Counted from the first letter of the stretch, positions 28,765-38,048 are shown. The stretch: 64,000 nt of DNA from Thiovibrio sp041675265 (GCA_041675265.1 JBAYUD010000004.1:1-64000); one strand, 5' to 3'. Notes: generated by a model from the letters alone, not told the origin. Translations and numbers: made by a program.

Positions 28765-30387
28765 ATGGCTTCGAAAAATAAAGGAATTGCCGCCAGGTTT
28801 ATTCTCATCGTTTCAATTCTGGCGCAGGCTCTGATGGTGGTGCTGGCGGTGGTGGCCATTTACACCGCCAGCAGTTCGCAGAAAAAGCAGGCGGAAGGAT
28901 TTGTCAGCCGGTTGAAGTCCGAGCAGGCTGAGCAGGAAAAGCTGTTGGCCGGGGAGCTGAGGCAGAAGGGAGAGTCCATCGCCGCGCTCCTTGCCCAAAC
29001 AGGATCGGCGCTGATCATCGGGTATGATTTTGATTCCATGACCAGGCTTGCCACCAACGCCAAGAATGACAAAGACGTTGTCTCCGTGGTGTTTTACGGC
29101 AAGGACAAGAGTGTGCTTGCCGAGGCCAAGGATCAGGAGCAAGCCAAAGAAACCCTGCGCAAGGAAATCCTCTTTGACGGCAAGACCGTCGGTTCCGTCG
29201 AGGTGGGCTTGAGCCTTGCCGGGGTCGAGAAAAATTCCGAAGAGGTCTCCCGTCGCATCGAGGAACTGGTGCAAACCACCCAGGATGAACTGACGGCAGC
29301 CTCCTGGCGCTTGGGGATTGTCATCCTTCTCGCCGTCGGTTGCGTGGTGATCGCCCTCTGTTTCGCCGTGTATTGGAGCTTGTCCCATTTTGTCATCACT
29401 CCGGTTGGCCGGATTATCGATGGCCTGGAGGACTGTGCCACCCAGGTGACTTCGGCCTCGGGGCAGCTGGCCGGCGCGGCGCATACCCTGGCCGAAGGCG
29501 CCTCCGAGGAGGCTGCTTCCCTGGAAGAGACCTCTGCCTCCCTGGAAGAGGTCTCGACCATGGCCCGCCGCAATGCCGACAATGCCGCCGAGTGCAATTC
29601 GCTCATGCGCGAGGTGAATGCGGTGATGGGCAAGGCCAATCAGTCCATGGCCGCGCAAACGACAGCCATGGGGGAGATATCCAAGGCCAGTGAGCAGACC
29701 TCGAAGATCATCAAAACCATCGACGAGATCGCTTTCCAGACCAACCTGTTGGCTCTGAACGCCGCGGTCGAGGCGGCCAGGGCCGGCGAGGCCGGAGCCG
29801 GTTTTGCCGTGGTCGCCGATGAGGTCCGCAATCTGGCCATGCGCGCGGCCGAGGCGGCGCACAACACGGCAACTCTCATCGAAGGCACGGTAAAAAAGGT
29901 GAAAGAGGGCGAGGATCTGCTGGTTCGAACCAACGAGGATTTCTGCGAGGTTGCCGAGGTGGCGGCCAAGGTCGGCAGTCTGGTTGACGAGATTGCCATT
30001 GCCTCCGGGGAGCAGACCACGGGGCTTGATTCGGTCAACACCGCGATCAGCGAGATCGACCGGGTCACCCAGCAGACCGCGGCCAGCTCGGAGGAGGCGG
30101 CCAGCGCCTCGGAAGAGTTGAGCGCCCAGGCAGAATATATGAAACAGTATGTGGATGATCTGGCAGTGCTGGTCAGTGGCGGCGCCAAGAAGAGCAGCGC
30201 GGTGTTAAAGCGGCCGCCCGCGGCCGGCACGAAGAGGGTGTCCCGCAAAGCCCCAAGCCCGGCCCTGAAGGCGCCGGTAAAGGCGAAGGGGGGTGCTGCT
30301 CCCAAGGCCTTGCCGCAAGCTTCGGCAGCGAAGAAAAAGCCCGAGGAGGTCATTCCCCTTGATGATGAGAAGTTTGAGGATTTTTGA
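28765..30387 (+). CDS. Methyl-accepting chemotaxis protein
   Basis: 540 residues. Two transmembrane helices (about 12-34 and 183-206) flank a periplasmic domain of about 150 residues. No full HAMP domain is visible after the second helix. The cytoplasmic signalling hairpin is typical (EIAFQTNLLALNAAVEAARAGEAGAGF, near residue 321). A Lys/Ala/Pro-rich tail ends in EEVIPLDDEKFEDF. It likely signals to CheA/CheW. Being downstream of two binding proteins suggests it senses their loaded forms, as Tar does with maltose-binding protein (inference). Confidence 0.9.
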   Translation: MASKNKGIAARFILIVSILAQALMVVLAVVAIYTASSSQKKQAEGFVSRLKSEQAEQEKLLAGELRQKGESIAALLAQTGSALIIGYDFDSMTRLATNAKNDKDVVSVVFYGKDKSVLAEAKDQEQAKETLRKEILFDGKTVGSVEVGLSLAGVEKNSEEVSRRIEELVQTTQDELTAASWRLGIVILLAVGCVVIALCFAVYWSLSHFVITPVGRIIDGLEDCATQVTSASGQLAGAAHTLAEGASEEAASLEETSASLEEVSTMARRNADNAAECNSLMREVNAVMGKANQSMAAQTTAMGEISKASEQTSKIIKTIDEIAFQTNLLALNAAVEAARAGEAGAGFAVVADEVRNLAMRAAEAAHNTATLIEGTVKKVKEGEDLLVRTNEDFCEVAEVAAKVGSLVDEIAIASGEQTTGLDSVNTAISEIDRVTQQTAASSEEAASASEELSAQAEYMKQYVDDLAVLVSGGAKKSSAVLKRPPAAGTKRVSRKAPSPALKAPVKAKGGAAPKALPQASAAKKKPEEVIPLDDEKFEDF

Positions 30388-30404
30388 TCCCTGCTTGTGA
30401 AAGT

Positions 30405-30439
30405 AAAAAGCCCGCCTCGGAAGAGGCGGGCTTTTTTTA
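30405..30439. terminator. Bidirectional terminator between chemoreceptor gene and ribF
   Basis: Stem GCCCGCCTC/GAGGCGGGC with a GGAA loop. It has a run of T on the plus strand and a run of A upstream that gives T on the minus strand, so it can end both convergent transcripts. Confidence 0.9.
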
Positions 30440-31411
30440 TCGGTTGAATTTCTCTTCGCAGGAGAGCCGGATTTCCTTCCGGGCATCGGCGAGAACCTTC
30501 TTGGCCTCGGCCACGTCCTGGGCAATCTGGCCGGCAAGTTCCTCGTGGCCGGAAAACTTTTTTTCTCCGCGCAAAAAGCGGAGCAGGTTTATCTTGATCG
30601 GCTTGCCGTAGATATCCTGGTTGAAATCAAAGATGTGGGTTTCGGCGGAAAGTTTTTGTCCCTCGAAGGTCGGGTTGTAGCCGATGTTGAGCACGCCGCC
30701 ATAGCACTTTCCGTCGTAGATTACCTGGGTGACGTATACGCCCAGGCGTGGGCAGAGATCCTCCTCGGCAATGGCGAGGTTGGCGGTGGGGAAGCCCAGC
30801 AGGGGGCCACCGCGCTGCTTGCCCATCTTGACCTCACCCCGGATCTGGTAGTAGCGGCCCAGCAGTTTTTTGACATCGACCATCTTGCCCAACCCCACCA
30901 GTTCCCGGATTCTGGTGCTGCTGGCCAGCATCCCTTCGACATAGTACGGTTCGACCACCGAGACCGTGAATCCCTTGGCTTTGCCTTGCTCCTGGAGAAA
31001 GGGGATGTCGCCCTGGCGGCTCTTGCCGAAGGCATAGTCGTACCCCACCACCAGATCCCGGACGCCGATGGCCTTGCGCAAGACCTCATCCACAAAGGTC
31101 TCGGCCGGGGTGTTGGCGAATTCCCGGGTAAAGGGGAGGATGATCAGCGCGTCGATATTGGCCAGGGCGATGAGTTCTTTTTTCTGTTCGGCGGTGGAGA
31201 TGAGCTTGAGGCCGATGTCGGGCCGGACCACCTTGAGCGGATGGGGCTCAAAGGTGACAGCCACGCTGGTCCCTTTGTTTTGGTAAGCCCTGCTCACCAC
31301 CTCGGAAAAAAGGATCTGGTGGCCCAGGTGGACGCCGTCAAAGTTGCCGATGGTGACCGCGGCCCTGGGGAAAGGTCCTGGTATCTCGCTGAGGGTTGTG
31401 TATATCTGCAT
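30437..31411 (-). CDS. ribF: Bifunctional riboflavin kinase / FAD synthetase
   Basis: 324 residues from ATG 31411 (MQIYTTLSEI). It makes FMN and FAD from riboflavin. The adenylyltransferase domain shows VTIGNFDGVHLGHQ, VGYDYAFGKSRQGD and the SSTRIRELV motif. The kinase domain shows GGPLLGFPTANLA and YNPTF. The ribosome site is weak. The frame stays open upstream, but that part is not protein-like. It diverges from the tRNA-Leu gene. Confidence 0.93.
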   Translation of the reverse strand: MQIYTTLSEIPGPFPRAAVTIGNFDGVHLGHQILFSEVVSRAYQNKGTSVAVTFEPHPLKVVRPDIGLKLISTAEQKKELIALANIDALIILPFTREFANTPAETFVDEVLRKAIGVRDLVVGYDYAFGKSRQGDIPFLQEQGKAKGFTVSVVEPYYVEGMLASSTRIRELVGLGKMVDVKKLLGRYYQIRGEVKMGKQRGGPLLGFPTANLAIAEEDLCPRLGVYVTQVIYDGKCYGGVLNIGYNPTFEGQKLSAETHIFDFNQDIYGKPIKINLLRFLRGEKKFSGHEELAGQIAQDVAEAKKVLADARKEIRLSCEEKFNR

Positions 31412-31515
31412 GATAATGGAAGTCCTGATTAAGTGTGGACACACAATAGGCGACAACCGGAAAAAGGTCAAGCCGTCGGCCGGCGTGTTTTTTTGTGGAG
31501 GGTCTGTAAATTTTC

Positions 31516-31545
31516 TTGACAAACAGCACCCGGAAAAACTATTAT
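31516..31545 (+). promoter_or_regulatory. Promoter of tRNA-Leu
   Basis: TTGACA at 31516-31521, an 18-base spacer and TATTAT at 31540-31545, 15 bases before the tRNA. A strong sigma-70 match. Confidence 0.7.
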
Positions 31546-31560
31546 CGCCTCTCACGATGT

Positions 31561-31647
31561 GCCGAAGTGGCGGAATTGGTAGACGCGCTAGGTTCAGGGT
31601 CTAGTGGGGTTACCCCCGTGGAAGTTCGAGTCTTCTCTTCGGCACCA
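31561..31647 (+). tRNA. tRNA-Leu (CAG)
   Basis: 87 bases with CCA encoded. Acceptor stem GCCGAAG pairs with CTTCGGC. The anticodon loop TTCAGGG gives anticodon CAG, reading CUG. The long variable arm (TGGGGTTACCCCCGT) is that of a class II leucine tRNA, and GTTCGAGTC is the T-loop region. Confidence 0.95.
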
Positions 31648-31677
31648 TCTTGAAAAATGTTTTGCGGTGAAAAATCT

Positions 31678-31706
31678 GGTCATGCTTCGGCATGACCTTT
31701 TTTTTT
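31678..31706 (+). terminator. Terminator after tRNA-Leu
   Basis: Stem GGTCATGC/GCATGACC closed by a TTCG tetraloop and followed by nine T residues. Confidence 0.9.
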
Positions 31707-31784
31707 GCCGTGCGCAACGGCTTGGGCCTGCTGGATGCGAGAGCCCGGCATTCCGGTCTCTCCGCACTCCTGCCTCTCTTTTTG

Positions 31785-31815
31785 TTGACCTGGGATGGGG
31801 GAACCGTGCTATAAT
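31785..31815 (+). promoter_or_regulatory. Candidate promoter of motAB
   Basis: TTGACC at 31785-31790 and a perfect TATAAT at 31810-31815. The 19-base spacing is longer than ideal. No flagellar sigma-28 pattern (TAAA then GCCGATAA) was seen. Confidence 0.45.
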
Positions 31816-31857
31816 CTGGCATTTCCCCTTGGATAACTCAACGGAGTCGCAGAGCAT

Positions 31858-32640
31858 ATGGATATAGCTACCATTATCGGCCTGGTTATGGGCTTCGGAG
31901 CCGTGATCGGCGGCCAGATACTTGAAGGCGGCCACATCGATGCCCTTCTCCAGCCCACCGCGGCCATTATCGTTTTAGGGGGAACCTTTGGGGCGACCTT
32001 TGTTTCCTTTCCTCTTCAGGATCTTTTGCGGGCCTTCAGTAGCGCGGTTACGGTCTTTTTGCCCCAGGAGGAGGATCCCGAGGATCTGATCGGTAAATTG
32101 GTCGGTTTTGCCAGCACCGCCAGAAAGAACGGCCTGATAACCCTGGAGCAGGATGCGCAGCGGGTCAAGGACCGCTTTCTGGGCCAGGGCTTGGAGATGG
32201 TCGTGGACGGGATGGACCCCGAGGAGGTCATGGCGGTCCTGCAGATCGAACTCACCAATTTCGAGGAGCGCCACAAGGTCAGCGCCGAGGTGTTTGAGGC
32301 CGCCGGCGGCTTTGCCCCGACCATCGGCATTATCGGCGCGGTTCTCGGCCTGATCCATGTAATGAACAATCTCTCCGACACCTCCAAGCTCGGCGCGGGC
32401 ATAGCCGTGGCGTTCGTGGCCACGATCTATGGCCTGATGACCGCCAATATCGTCTGCATTCCCATCAGCACCAAGCTCAAGAAACGCTTGAAGGAACAGA
32501 TCCTCCAGCGGGAAATAGTGATCGAGGGCCTTCTTGCCATCCAGAAGGGCGAGAACCCCAGAATGATCGAAAAACGGCTGCGGGGTTTTACCCTGACCAG
32601 CGGCGTTCTCATCTACAGCCGGGGCGCCGGCGGTTCATGA
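31858..32640 (+). CDS. motA: Flagellar motor stator protein MotA
   Basis: 260 residues with four membrane segments, the MotA/PomA layout. The conserved GGTFGATFVSFP and the later AAGGFAPTIGIIGAVLGLIHVM followed by LGAGIAVAFVATIYGLMTAN form the proton/sodium channel helices. The cytoplasmic loop between helices 2 and 3 contacts FliG. motB follows 81 bases later. No other flagellar genes are in this window. Confidence 0.93.
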   Translation: MDIATIIGLVMGFGAVIGGQILEGGHIDALLQPTAAIIVLGGTFGATFVSFPLQDLLRAFSSAVTVFLPQEEDPEDLIGKLVGFASTARKNGLITLEQDAQRVKDRFLGQGLEMVVDGMDPEEVMAVLQIELTNFEERHKVSAEVFEAAGGFAPTIGIIGAVLGLIHVMNNLSDTSKLGAGIAVAFVATIYGLMTANIVCIPISTKLKKRLKEQILQREIVIEGLLAIQKGENPRMIEKRLRGFTLTSGVLIYSRGAGGS

Positions 32641-32721
32641 GCGGTAAGCGTTCAGCAGTGCTGCTGAACGCTTGTCATCCTGTGGCTACGGAAATCCTAA
32701 TACCCTGGGGGAGCGATTCCC

Positions 32722-33516
32722 ATGAACAGACCGAAGAAGAAAAAAGCCCACGAGAAGGAACCGAATCTGGAGCGGTGGCTTGTTTCCTATGCGGACTTCA
32801 TCACCCTGCTTTTTGCCGTTTTTGTAATGCTCTACGCCATGTCCATCGTGGACCAGAAAAAGATGGAGGAGGTGCAGGCCTCCATTCAATCCTCTTTCTC
32901 CGGGCCTCAGACCCTGACTCCGGCGCTCAAGGTTATCGGCAACAAGGATTTCGGCTTGATCCCCGAAGCGGTGGAGCCGCCGGTGCCGTCCCAGTCCCAG
33001 GATGAGGCCACTGCCGCGGCCGAGGCCCAGGAGTTCAGCCAGGTCAAGAATGATATCCAGAACACGCTTCAGGAGTATGGCGCCAAAAACGAGGTGCAGC
33101 TGACCATCAACGAACGGGGATTGGTGATCAGCCTGAAAGAGGCGGGATTTTTCCCCTCCGGCACTGCCAAGGTGCAGCCCGAGGCCCTGCCCCTGCTGGA
33201 CAAGATCGCCACCTCCATCTCCCGCTATGACAACACCCTCCGCATCGAAGGGCATACGGACAATGTGGCGATCAGTTCCCCTGCCTTTCCTTCGAACTGG
33301 GAACTCTCCACCGCCCGGGCCAACAGTATTGTCCATTACCTCATCGAGAAGCACGGTTTCAAGGGCTCCAAGCTCTCCGTGACCGGGTATGGTGAATACC
33401 GGCCGATTGCGGACAACGCCACCGAGGACGGGCGGAAAGTCAACCGGAGGGTTGATATTGTCATGCTCTCCAGCAAGGGAGCCCAGGGCGAGGCGCTGAA
33501 GTTCGGCGCGGAATAG
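32722..33516 (+). CDS. motB: Flagellar motor stator protein MotB
   Basis: 264 residues. One membrane helix near the N-terminus carries the ion-binding Asp in SYADFITLLFAVFVMLYAMS. The C-terminal OmpA-like domain, which grips peptidoglycan, shows RIEGHTDNVAI, ELSTARANSIVHYL and TGYGEYRPI...NRRVDIVM. It pairs with MotA in the stator ring. The rhomboid gene begins 3 bases after its stop. Confidence 0.95.
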   Translation: MNRPKKKKAHEKEPNLERWLVSYADFITLLFAVFVMLYAMSIVDQKKMEEVQASIQSSFSGPQTLTPALKVIGNKDFGLIPEAVEPPVPSQSQDEATAAAEAQEFSQVKNDIQNTLQEYGAKNEVQLTINERGLVISLKEAGFFPSGTAKVQPEALPLLDKIATSISRYDNTLRIEGHTDNVAISSPAFPSNWELSTARANSIVHYLIEKHGFKGSKLSVTGYGEYRPIADNATEDGRKVNRRVDIVMLSSKGAQGEALKFGAE

Positions 33517-33519
33517 CCG

Positions 33520-34470
33520 ATGGGGGCGCAGTCCGAAAAGCTGTCCGGATACGAGCATGACACCCGGCCGGAGCGGCGGGTATCCGCCGGAGCGACTCCG
33601 AATGGGGACCAGGCCCATCTCTGGTCCTTGGTTTTGCACGCCGCAGCCATCGAGCATGGCCTGCGCCATGACCAAGCGGGTTGGCGGCTTCTGGTCGCAG
33701 AGGAAGACCTCTCCCGCGCCACGCAAGAGCTGCGACTTTTCACCGAAGAAAACCACAACTGGCCGCCGGAGCGGGCGGCACGCCCAGAGGGGGCGGCCAT
33801 TGTCGAGCACGCGCCGCCCGTGTTGCCGGTTATCGGAGCCTTGGTCGTTTTCCATGCCGTCACCGGCGGTTGGGAGAGCCACAGCCACTGGTTTGCCGGC
33901 GGCGGACTCGACCGGGTTCGGGTGGTGAGCGACGGGCAGTGGTGGCGGCTGATTACCGCCCTGACCCTCCATGCCGACAGTGTGCATCTTCTGGGCAATG
34001 TCTTTTTCGGCGGGTTGCTGGTCTATTCCCTCTGCCGGCATCTTGGCAGCGGCATTGCCTGGTTCTCGGTGCTGCTTGTCGGGGTTCTTGCCAATGGAAT
34101 CAATGTGTTTTTTCACGATGATGCCTATCATTCCATCGGATTTTCCACCGCGGTTTTCGGTATGGTCGGCATGCTGAGCGGCATGCGGTTGCGCCGGATC
34201 GGCGGCTGGCAAGAGATGGTGCTTGCCCTGGGCAGCGCGGCAAGCCTGCTGGCACTCATGGGTTCTTCCGGCGAGCGCACCGATCTGGGCGCGCATTTCT
34301 GGGGAGTCGTTGTAGGGCTGCTGGCCGGGATGAGCCTCGGCGCCCTGCTGGGGATTGCCGGGAAGCGGGTTCTGCCTCCCCTTGGGCAATGGCTGCTCTT
34401 TATCGGCAGCCTGGCGATGGTGGTCGGGTGCTGGCTGTACGCCCTGTATCCGTGGGAAGGTCTGTTGTAG
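33520..34470 (+). CDS. Rhomboid-family intramembrane serine protease
   Basis: 316 residues. A soluble N-terminal region of about 95 residues precedes six or so membrane helices. The rhomboid markers are WWRLITALTLHAD, HLLGNVFF, the serine motif GFSTAVFG (Ser209; GxSx as in rhomboids) and the base His259 in HFWGVVVGLL. It is predicted to cut substrates within the membrane. It is only 3 bases from motB and 85 bases upstream of hflK, so it may be coupled to either. Substrates are unknown. Confidence 0.85.
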   Translation: MGAQSEKLSGYEHDTRPERRVSAGATPNGDQAHLWSLVLHAAAIEHGLRHDQAGWRLLVAEEDLSRATQELRLFTEENHNWPPERAARPEGAAIVEHAPPVLPVIGALVVFHAVTGGWESHSHWFAGGGLDRVRVVSDGQWWRLITALTLHADSVHLLGNVFFGGLLVYSLCRHLGSGIAWFSVLLVGVLANGINVFFHDDAYHSIGFSTAVFGMVGMLSGMRLRRIGGWQEMVLALGSAASLLALMGSSGERTDLGAHFWGVVVGLLAGMSLGALLGIAGKRVLPPLGQWLLFIGSLAMVVGCWLYALYPWEGLL

Positions 34471-34555
34471 AGAGATGTGCCCTGATCGGGCAGGGGGCGG
34501 ATTCGCCCATGCCGCGGGATAATCCGGGTATAAATTTAAAAAAGGAGTCAAGCCC

Positions 34556-35683
34556 ATGGCTTGGGATGATCAGCAGCCACCTTGGGGCAAGAAGAAAGGG
34601 CCGCAAACCCCGGAAGAGGTTATCGCCCTTTTGCTCACCAAGATCAAGGAGTTCTTTGAAGGGGGCGGCACCGGCGGGGGGCAGGGCGAAACCGGCACTC
34701 CCGGCCGTCCGGGCCAGGGTTTTCCCGGCGCGGGCCTTTGGGGCCGTTTCGGCAGGATCGGCCTGGTCATCGGCATCTTCCTTCTGGGCAACATCCTGTA
34801 TTCCGCCTTTTATACCATCGCTCCCGGCGAAAAGGGCGTGGTGCTCCGGTTTGGCAAATACGTCAAAACCACCTCCTCGGGGCTCAATTTCAAGCTGCCC
34901 TTCATGGACGAGGTCATCAAGGTCGACGTGGAAAACGTCCGCAAGGAGGAGTTCGGCTTCCGGACCAAGACCCCTGGGCAGCGCACCGAGTTCGTGAAGA
35001 CCGGGTATGAGGGCGAATCGCTCATGCTCACCAGCGACCGCAATGTCATCGATCTGGAGTGGATCATCCAGTACAAGGTGCAGGATCCCATCTTCTTCGC
35101 CTTCAAGGTCAAGAATGTCAAGGAGGCGGTCCGCGATATCTCCGAGGTGGCCCTGCGCCGCATCGTCGGCAACATGACCTTTGACTACGTGCTCAGCAAC
35201 CGGGAGGTGCTGGCGGCCGCCACCCAGCGCGAGGTGCAGGCATCCCTGGACCGCTACCAGGCCGGGGTGAAGATCGTCACTGTCCAGCTGCAGGACGTCA
35301 ATCCCCCGGATCAGGTAAAACCTGCCTTCAATGAGGTCAATGAGGCGGATCAGGATATGAAACGGCTGGTGAACGAGGCGGAGGAGGCCTATAACCGGGA
35401 GGTGCCCAAGGCCCGGGGCGATGCGAAAAAGATGCTGGAAGAGGCGCACGGCTACGCGGTGGAGCGGGTGAACCTGGCCAAGGGCGAGGCCTCCCGGTTC
35501 CTGGCCATCCTCAAGGAGTACAAGGGCGGCCAGGATGTCACCCGCAGGCGGATGTATCTCGAAACCATGCAGGAGGTTCTGCCCAAGGTCACCGAGATCT
35601 ATGTGGTTGACGGGGACAAGGGCGGGATTCTGCCGTTTCTCGACGTGCGGGGCGGGAACAAGGGTGCGCCGAAGACCCCATAG
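34556..35683 (+). CDS. hflK: HflK, membrane regulator of FtsH protease
   Basis: 375 residues. A Gly-rich N-terminus (GGGTGGGQGETGTPGRPG) is followed by one membrane helix (GRIGLVIGIFLLGNILYSAFY) and an SPFH/band-7 domain (GEKGVVLRFGKYVKTTSSGLNFKLP). A long helical region follows. HflK and HflC form a membrane cage around FtsH and limit its action. ATG 34556 follows AAAGGAG. hflC comes next. Confidence 0.92.
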   Translation: MAWDDQQPPWGKKKGPQTPEEVIALLLTKIKEFFEGGGTGGGQGETGTPGRPGQGFPGAGLWGRFGRIGLVIGIFLLGNILYSAFYTIAPGEKGVVLRFGKYVKTTSSGLNFKLPFMDEVIKVDVENVRKEEFGFRTKTPGQRTEFVKTGYEGESLMLTSDRNVIDLEWIIQYKVQDPIFFAFKVKNVKEAVRDISEVALRRIVGNMTFDYVLSNREVLAAATQREVQASLDRYQAGVKIVTVQLQDVNPPDQVKPAFNEVNEADQDMKRLVNEAEEAYNREVPKARGDAKKMLEEAHGYAVERVNLAKGEASRFLAILKEYKGGQDVTRRRMYLETMQEVLPKVTEIYVVDGDKGGILPFLDVRGGNKGAPKTP

Positions 35684-35744
35684 ATAGGGGGATATTCTTC
35701 GTCCAGGTTGCAGCAGGGCCCAAGAAAAAAGACAGGGGAAGCCA

Positions 35745-36671
35745 GTGAACAGGATACTGCGTGGTGTGTTGATAGCGGCGGTGATAGCGGCGGGAGTGGT
35801 GCTGGCCAATGCGTTTTTCGTTTTGCCCGAGGGCAAGCAGGCGGTGATTACCCAGTTTGGCAGGCCGGTGGGCAAGCCCATCACCGAGGCCGGGTTGAAG
35901 TTCAAGACCCCCTTTATCCAGGAGGTCACTTTTTTTGACAAGATGATCCTCATCTGGGACGGGGATCCCAACCAGATCCCGACCAATGACAAGACCTTTG
36001 TCTATCTCGATGTCACGGCGCGCTGGCGGATCTCCAACGCCCTGGTTTTTCTGCAGGCGGTGAACAACGAGAACCGGGCCATGACCATCCTCGATGATAT
36101 CATCGACGGCACGGTCCGGGATCTGGTGAACAAGAACGATCTGGTCGAGATCATTCGCAGTTCGGATTGGGATCCGGAAGGGATGGGCTTTGGCCCTGCG
36201 GGCAAGGATGAGCAGATCCAATACGGCCGGGACAAGATTTCCGCCATGATCCATGCCGCCGCCTCCAAGGTGACGCCCCAGTACGGCATCGAGCTGGTGG
36301 ATGTGATGTTCAAACGGGTCAACTACATCGACACGGTCCAGCAGCGGGTGTACGAGCGGATGATCTCGGAGCGCAAGCGGATCGCGGCGGAAAAGCGCTC
36401 CACCGGCGAGGGGCAGAAATCCGAGATCCTCGGCAAGCTCGATCGGGAATTGAAGGAAGTCAGCTCCCTGGCTGTCCGCGAGACCCAGGAGATCAAAGGC
36501 AAGGCCGATGGCGAAGCCGCCAGGATCTATGCGGATGCCTACAATCAGGATCCCGAGTTCTACGCCTTTACCAAGACCATGGATGCCTACCGCCAGACCA
36601 TGGGGGAAAACACCCGGCTGGTGATCTCTCCGGACTCGCCGTTTTACCGGTATTTGAAAACCCTCAAGTAA
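35745..36671 (+). CDS. hflC: HflC, membrane regulator of FtsH protease
   Basis: 308 residues, starting at GTG 35745 after ACAGGGGAA. One N-terminal membrane helix (VLIAAVIAAGVVLANAFFVL) precedes the SPFH domain (GKQAVITQFGRPVGKPITEAGLKFKTPFI). It partners HflK. The helical ERKRIAAEKRSTGEGQKSEILG region and the YFYAFTKTMDAYR-like C-terminus (here EFYAFTKTMDAYRQTM) are typical. Confidence 0.92.
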   Translation: MNRILRGVLIAAVIAAGVVLANAFFVLPEGKQAVITQFGRPVGKPITEAGLKFKTPFIQEVTFFDKMILIWDGDPNQIPTNDKTFVYLDVTARWRISNALVFLQAVNNENRAMTILDDIIDGTVRDLVNKNDLVEIIRSSDWDPEGMGFGPAGKDEQIQYGRDKISAMIHAAASKVTPQYGIELVDVMFKRVNYIDTVQQRVYERMISERKRIAAEKRSTGEGQKSEILGKLDRELKEVSSLAVRETQEIKGKADGEAARIYADAYNQDPEFYAFTKTMDAYRQTMGENTRLVISPDSPFYRYLKTLK

Positions 36672-36675
36672 CGGG

Positions 36676-37344
36676 TTATTCCAAATCGAGCGGGGTGAGG
36701 GGATAGGCGGGCCGGTGTTCCTCGGCGGAGAAGGGGAGCCGCCCTTTTTTGTTGAGCAGGATAAGCAGCTCTTCAAGCTGGGCTTCGCTTTTCAGGTCCG
36801 TGCGATTGAGCAGGGTGAAGCGGCATCCGCAGGAGGTCAACTGCCCGCCGCACCAGGGGCAGATCTCCACCGGGCAGCCCAGGGTGTGGATCTCGCCGTC
36901 CGCCACATGGCAGACCGGACAGAGATCGGGGTGGAGGTGGGCCGGCACATAGACCGGGAAGGCTGCGAGATCCGCATATTTCTTGAGAAAGGCTTCGCGG
37001 TTTTCATGGTTGAAGAAGGCCAAAACCTCCTCCTCCCAGATGCCCTCGGAAAGGGGGCCAAGGAATTCGGCCTGTTCGCTGGCGGCCAGGTAGAGATAGT
37101 CATTTTGCCCGGTGCTGGCGCAGATCAGGAATGTTCCCTGCCTGCGGTCCAGCAGGCGAAGCACGGTGATGGCGTCTTCCAATCCCTCGGGCAGATAGCT
37201 GTAAAAGGAGTGGAAGATGTTCAGGGCCACGCTGTCCGTGTCGTGTTTTTCCACCAGGGCAGTGGCTTTGGCCAGTGCCTCCGGGGGAACTCCGTATTGC
37301 ATGAGCAGCTTGATGTCTTCGAGTCGTTGGTTAAGGGTAGGCAC
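36676..37344 (-). CDS. Hypothetical protein with C-terminal zinc-ribbon cysteines
   Basis: 222 residues from GTG 37344, chosen because AAAGGAAAA lies just upstream. Ahead of this point the frame has no protein-like character. The N-terminal two-thirds is helical (TLNQRLEDIKLLMQYGVPPEALAKA). The C-terminal part has CPVCH, CPVEICPWCGGQLTSCGC, likely two zinc knuckles. No family recognised. It starts 26 bases after thiE and is probably in that operon. It converges on hflC with a 4-base gap. Confidence 0.6.
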   Translation of the reverse strand: MPTLNQRLEDIKLLMQYGVPPEALAKATALVEKHDTDSVALNIFHSFYSYLPEGLEDAITVLRLLDRRQGTFLICASTGQNDYLYLAASEQAEFLGPLSEGIWEEEVLAFFNHENREAFLKKYADLAAFPVYVPAHLHPDLCPVCHVADGEIHTLGCPVEICPWCGGQLTSCGCRFTLLNRTDLKSEAQLEELLILLNKKGRLPFSAEEHRPAYPLTPLDLE

Positions 37345-37370
37345 GGGTTTTCCTTTGCTGTGCTCTTGCC

Positions 37371-38048
37371 TCAGGCAAGTGTTGTCAGGTGCTTGATCGC
37401 GGCCAGCCAAGCGCTGGTTTCCGCACTGATATCGTCGGCCTGGGTCAGGGCCGTGACCACGGCCAACCGTCTGGCCCCCATGGCGATCAGCTCCGGGATA
37501 TGTTCCTTTTTGATGCCGCCCATGACCGTGAAGGGCAGGGGGCATCGGGCGCTGAATCTTTTTATGGCCGCAGGTCCGAGGAAGGCGGAGAGGCCGTCCT
37601 TGGTCTGGGTGGCGTAAATTGGCCCGATGTTAAAGTAGGAGGCCCCGCGGTTCTCGGCGGTGGCGGCCTGTTCTTCGGTGTTGCAGGAAACGCCGATGAT
37701 GAGATCCGGGGCCAGGGCGCGGACCTCCGGGGCCGGGATGTCGCCGTTGCCGAGATGGACCCCGTCGGCGCCGCTGATCAGGGCGATATCCACCCGGTCA
37801 TTGACGATGAACAGGGCGCCTGCTTCCAGGGTTTTTTGGCGGAAGATCTTGGCCTTTTCGCAGAGGCGCAGTCCGTCGGACTCCTTGTCCCGCAGTTGGA
37901 CGATTTTCGCCCCCCCGGCCAGCACCGCGTCCAGCCAGGCAATGTCGTCGCGTCCCTTGGCCAGCCGTTCGCAGGAGACAGGGTACAGGGTGACCTCCTC
38001 GATAAATTTTTCGAGCCGCTGCCGGTACAAATCGTTTTTTGTCTGCAT
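37371..38048 (-). CDS. thiE: Thiamine-phosphate synthase
   Basis: 225 residues from ATG 38048, with AAGGAGAG upstream. It joins the pyrimidine and thiazole halves of thiamine. Motifs: KIVQLRDKE, FIVNDRVDIALISGADGVHLGNGD, IGVSCNTEEQA, YFNIGPIYATQTK and FTVMGGIKKEHIPEL (family pattern GGI). The extra 20 residues at the N-terminus are unusual but modest. No other thi gene is near and no TPP riboswitch was seen upstream. Confidence 0.9.
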   Translation of the reverse strand: MQTKNDLYRQRLEKFIEEVTLYPVSCERLAKGRDDIAWLDAVLAGGAKIVQLRDKESDGLRLCEKAKIFRQKTLEAGALFIVNDRVDIALISGADGVHLGNGDIPAPEVRALAPDLIIGVSCNTEEQAATAENRGASYFNIGPIYATQTKDGLSAFLGPAAIKRFSARCPLPFTVMGGIKKEHIPELIAMGARRLAVVTALTQADDISAETSAWLAAIKHLTTLA

